64,000 nt of DNA from Alkalilimnicola sp. S0819. GTDB taxonomy: Bacteria; Pseudomonadota; Gammaproteobacteria; Nitrococcales; WHIW01. Position numbers and translations under genes: made by a program. The stretch lies in NCBI RefSeq assembly GCF_009295635.1, contig NZ_WHIW01000002.1, positions 62,001-126,000 of the forward strand, given 5' to 3'. Positions 60,675 through 64,000 of the stretch are shown piece by piece. How positions within the stretch are numbered: position 1 is the stretch's first letter; each line of letters opens with the position of its first letter. The notes below the pieces were generated by a model. It searched no databases and had not been told where the DNA came from. It was given only the letters and a program-made list of their open reading frames with translations.

Positions 60675-60743
60675 CAGTTGATCGTCCAATGACCTTCGGT
60701 GAATTCGAGGCCTAACCCGCGATGAACCCATTAAAACGTGGTG

Positions 60744-61220
60744 TCATCTACCCCGACCCGGCTGCGGAAGCGGAACCCGAGCATCCTTCGGACATTGAGC
60801 CCCATCAGGTTGATCAGCCTGGCTCTCATGGAAAGCGATATCTGCATCATCCAGCACGAGTCCGGCTTGCGCCGGCACATATAGCAGCGACGCCGTAAGC
60901 CATTCGGCCTCGTCGGAGTAGCCGTTCACCGTCAGGCAATGGCCTCGCGCGGTTCTTGCTTCATGGTGACTGTCAACGCGCGCGAACCAGTTGGGGAACG
61001 CGAACATGCCGAGCATCTGCTCCTTTGTCTCGTCCGAAGCCGCGCGGTAGTTGGCGATCAACCGTGGAGACAGGTAGTCCGGATCAACGAGTTGGCGAGG
61101 AGCATTGCGCGCGGTGATCTGATAGGACTCGTAGCGTTGCCATGCCTCTGCGGCACTCGCCAATTTTGTCATCAGCAGGGCACAGAGCAGTGGGGTCGCC
61201 GTGAGGAGGAATTTCTTCAT
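60744..61220 (-). CDS. Exported protein of unknown function, 158 residues
   Basis: The signal peptide MKKFLLTATPLLCALLMTKL-ASA is clear. The mature part has SYQITARNAPRQLVDPDYLS, two cysteines (GHCLTV, AQCPKD) that may pair, and a Pro/Arg-rich end. No family recognised. A GTG at 61226 adds two residues and is equally possible. The base composition here (60.4-61.3 kb) is lower in GC than the flanks, which fits recent gain together with higBA. Confidence 0.65.
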   Translation of the reverse strand: MKKFLLTATPLLCALLMTKLASAAEAWQRYESYQITARNAPRQLVDPDYLSPRLIANYRAASDETKEQMLGMFAFPNWFARVDSHHEARTARGHCLTVNGYSDEAEWLTASLLYVPAQAGLVLDDADIAFHESQADQPDGAQCPKDARVPLPQPGRGR

Positions 61221-61294
61221 TTTCACACCGCAGGGCTGATCGGTCGAATGATGAACATGTGCATCCTGTTCCTGACGTCTGATCGGGGCGTGGG

Positions 61295-61325
61295 AGGAAG
61301 AACAGCGCCCTGAGGCGCCGTTCTT
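61295..61325 (-). terminator. Hairpin after leuA
   Basis: On the minus strand AAGAACGGCGCC pairs imperfectly with GGGCGCTGTTCTT around the loop, followed by a pyrimidine-rich CTTCCTCC tract. It lies about 75 bp beyond the leuA stop and is a weak terminator candidate. Confidence 0.4.
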
Positions 61326-61396
61326 GTTCCAGGTCCGAGGGGAATCCTCGATTCCGCCCGCGGATGTATCGCGTATACGCGGAGCTTCTGCGCGTA

Positions 61397-63127
<1,731 letters not shown>

Positions 63128-63176
63128 TCAACCGAAAACGTGGAGACGTGGCTCGGTTACGGCCATCAGGCGGCCA

Positions 63177-63311
63177 CTAGGCCCGATGACCGTGGGGCAG
63201 TCGCAGTAGAGAAAGCAGCAGCGCGCAGAAGATGTTGGCCTGGCGGCAGGCCGAGGCGAAACCGCCGTTCGAATGACGGACGAGGACGCTGGGGGAAAAC
63301 GGGTGTGGCAT
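63177..63311 (-). CDS. Possible leu leader peptide 2 (44 residues)
   Basis: ATG at 63311 opens a frame ending CALLLSLLRLPHGHRA, with six Leu among eight consecutive codons (LLLSLLRL). It stops 73 bp ahead of leuA. The Leu run near the end of the frame is what ribosome-mediated attenuation needs, but the first 28 residues look unremarkable and the RBS is weak. Confidence 0.4.
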   Translation of the reverse strand: MPHPFSPSVLVRHSNGGFASACRQANIFCALLLSLLRLPHGHRA

Positions 63312-63367
63312 CGAAGAAAACCTGCCTGACTACGAAAACGACTGAACGGAAATGCCCCGACGCTCCT

Positions 63368-63418
63368 TCAGGAGGCCGGGCTGCTCAGTCGTAGTAGTGC
63401 GCAGGTTCGAATAGGCAT
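63368..63418 (-). CDS. Possible leu leader peptide 1 (16 residues)
   Basis: MPIRTCALLRLSSPAS contains Leu-Leu-Arg-Leu, with two consecutive CTA codons that are rare in this GC-rich genome. Its stop codon lies inside a hairpin. No ribosome-binding site is apparent, so it would be leaderless. The CALL...LRL core resembles that of the longer frame downstream, so the two may be duplicates. Confidence 0.45.
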   Translation of the reverse strand: MPIRTCALLRLSSPAS

Positions 63419-63509
63419 GGCCCAAACATACGCCGCCGCCGGGAAGCGGGTCAAGCCTGCCGGCGGCGGTTTGGGCTTTGCGTGCCACCCCGGGGGGGCG
63501 GCGCGGCGA

Positions 63510-64000
63510 TCAGCCGCCGGTGGAGCTCTGCTGACGCTCCTGCTGAATGCTCTGGAAGATCCGCTGCATGGTCTGCTGCTGTTCGCGGATGTCGGCGATC
63601 AGCTGGTCGGTCTTCGGATCCAGTTTCTTCATGGCTTCCAGGGTGTCCTGCTGGAAGTCCCGGGCAGCCTGCTGCACCGCCTCGGTGGACAGGGCCTGCT
63701 GCTGGGCCTGCTGGAAGGCCTGCTGCTTGCTGCGGAACTCTTGCACCATTTCCTGCTGGGCTTCCTCGGCCAGTTCGCCGCTCTGCAGTTCCTCGACCAT
63801 GGCATTGAGCTCGTCCCAGCGGGCGCGGGCATCGAAGCCGTTCTCTTCCATGGTGTCGGCGATCAGCTTCTGCAGCTCTTCCTGCTGCTGCAGCAGTACC
63901 TCACTGCCTTCCACCGCCTGCCGCTGGATCTGGCCCAGTTCCTGCTGCAGCTGCTGCAGCCTCTGACGAGCCTGCATGAATTCCTGCTCACGGGGGTCCG
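63510..64000 (-). CDS. Coiled-coil protein, C-terminal part
   Basis: The frame is open to the right edge of the window (DPREQEF precedes the internal ATG at 63977), so the true start is probably outside. The visible 163 residues are almost wholly helical and rich in Gln and Glu (MQARQRLQQLQQELGQIQRQ, FRSKQQAFQQAQQQALSTEA), forming long heptad-like coiled coils and ending QQERQQSSTGG. No enzymatic motif; a structural or chaperone-like (for example Skp-like) envelope role is only a guess. Confidence 0.7.
   Translation of the reverse strand, partial: DPREQEFMQARQRLQQLQQELGQIQRQAVEGSEVLLQQQEELQKLIADTMEENGFDARARWDELNAMVEELQSGELAEEAQQEMVQEFRSKQQAFQQAQQQALSTEAVQQAARDFQQDTLEAMKKLDPKTDQLIADIREQQQTMQRIFQSIQQERQQSSTGG

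Noticed and set aside
60390-60730. Integron cassette array (attC-like GCCTAAC at 60710, GCCCAAC at 60391) around higBA and the small genes
   Set aside because: No matching GTTRRRY partner at attC distance was found for either site and there is no integrase in the window.

Overview
The window is 64 kb of gene-dense, high-GC DNA. The overlapping start/stop codons, AhpCF pair, RecBCD set, YceI/cytochrome b561 pair, SlyD, RhlE/CsdA-type helicases and LeuA point to a gammaproteobacterium. A family such as Ectothiorhodospiraceae or a Pseudomonas-like group is my inference from gene content and base composition, not a determination. I saw no rRNA, tRNA, CRISPR array, complete insertion sequence or prophage.

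Layout. 1-3.8 kb: the start of an RRM RNA-binding protein gene (minus), then ahpC-ahpF and a small secreted protein. 3.9-8.2 kb: a PAS/GGDEF/EAL protein, a DjlA-like co-chaperone, a group III truncated haemoglobin and a membrane-anchored DsbA-like thiol protein. 8.2-10.8 kb: a large unknown envelope protein diverging from a short-chain dehydrogenase. 10.9-25.1 kb: one co-directional block recC-recB-recD, a double AAA+ ATPase, a 7TMR-DISM histidine kinase and its OmpR-type regulator, mostly joined by overlapping codons. 25.2-31.4 kb: a two-partner secretion system (TpsA exoprotein and TpsB transporter). 31.4-36.5 kb: a DMT transporter, yceI/cytochrome b561, a Crp/Fnr regulator with a DUF2269-like protein and a Tat-type MsrB, and two small unknown genes. 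36.7-39.6 kb: a NarL-type two-component system.

39.7-45.5 kb is the most interesting segment. It looks like a ribosomal peptide (RiPP) biosynthetic operon: a 101-residue candidate precursor followed by a strong terminator, a radical SAM RiPP-maturation enzyme, a 75-residue membrane peptide, an ABC exporter and a YcaO protein with an N-terminal peptide-binding-like domain. The last four genes are joined by three ATGA overlaps. A 2-oxoglutarate/Fe(II) oxygenase converges on the operon, and a translationally coupled three-gene secreted/outer-membrane operon of unknown function follows (46.2-49.5 kb).

49.5-64 kb: a MATE exporter, a 15-bp minisatellite attached to a dispersed repeat, a CsdA/DeaD helicase, a hydroxypyruvate isomerase-like protein, a DUF3634-like gene, RhlE, a SlyD-type FKBP, a GIDE-GIDE-LemA fusion, a HigBA toxin-antitoxin pair, two small unknown genes, leuA with one or two leucine-rich leader peptides, and a truncated coiled-coil protein at the right edge.

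Two dispersed repeat families run through the intergenic DNA. One is a REP-like palindrome (8168, 23906, 32328, 33756, 53444), and one of its copies lies in frame inside the histidine kinase gene. The other is an element with a conserved GGGTACGGCC core (2810, 50908, 59615). Coordinates and starts were chosen by eye from the sequence; family names rest on motif recognition, not on a database search.
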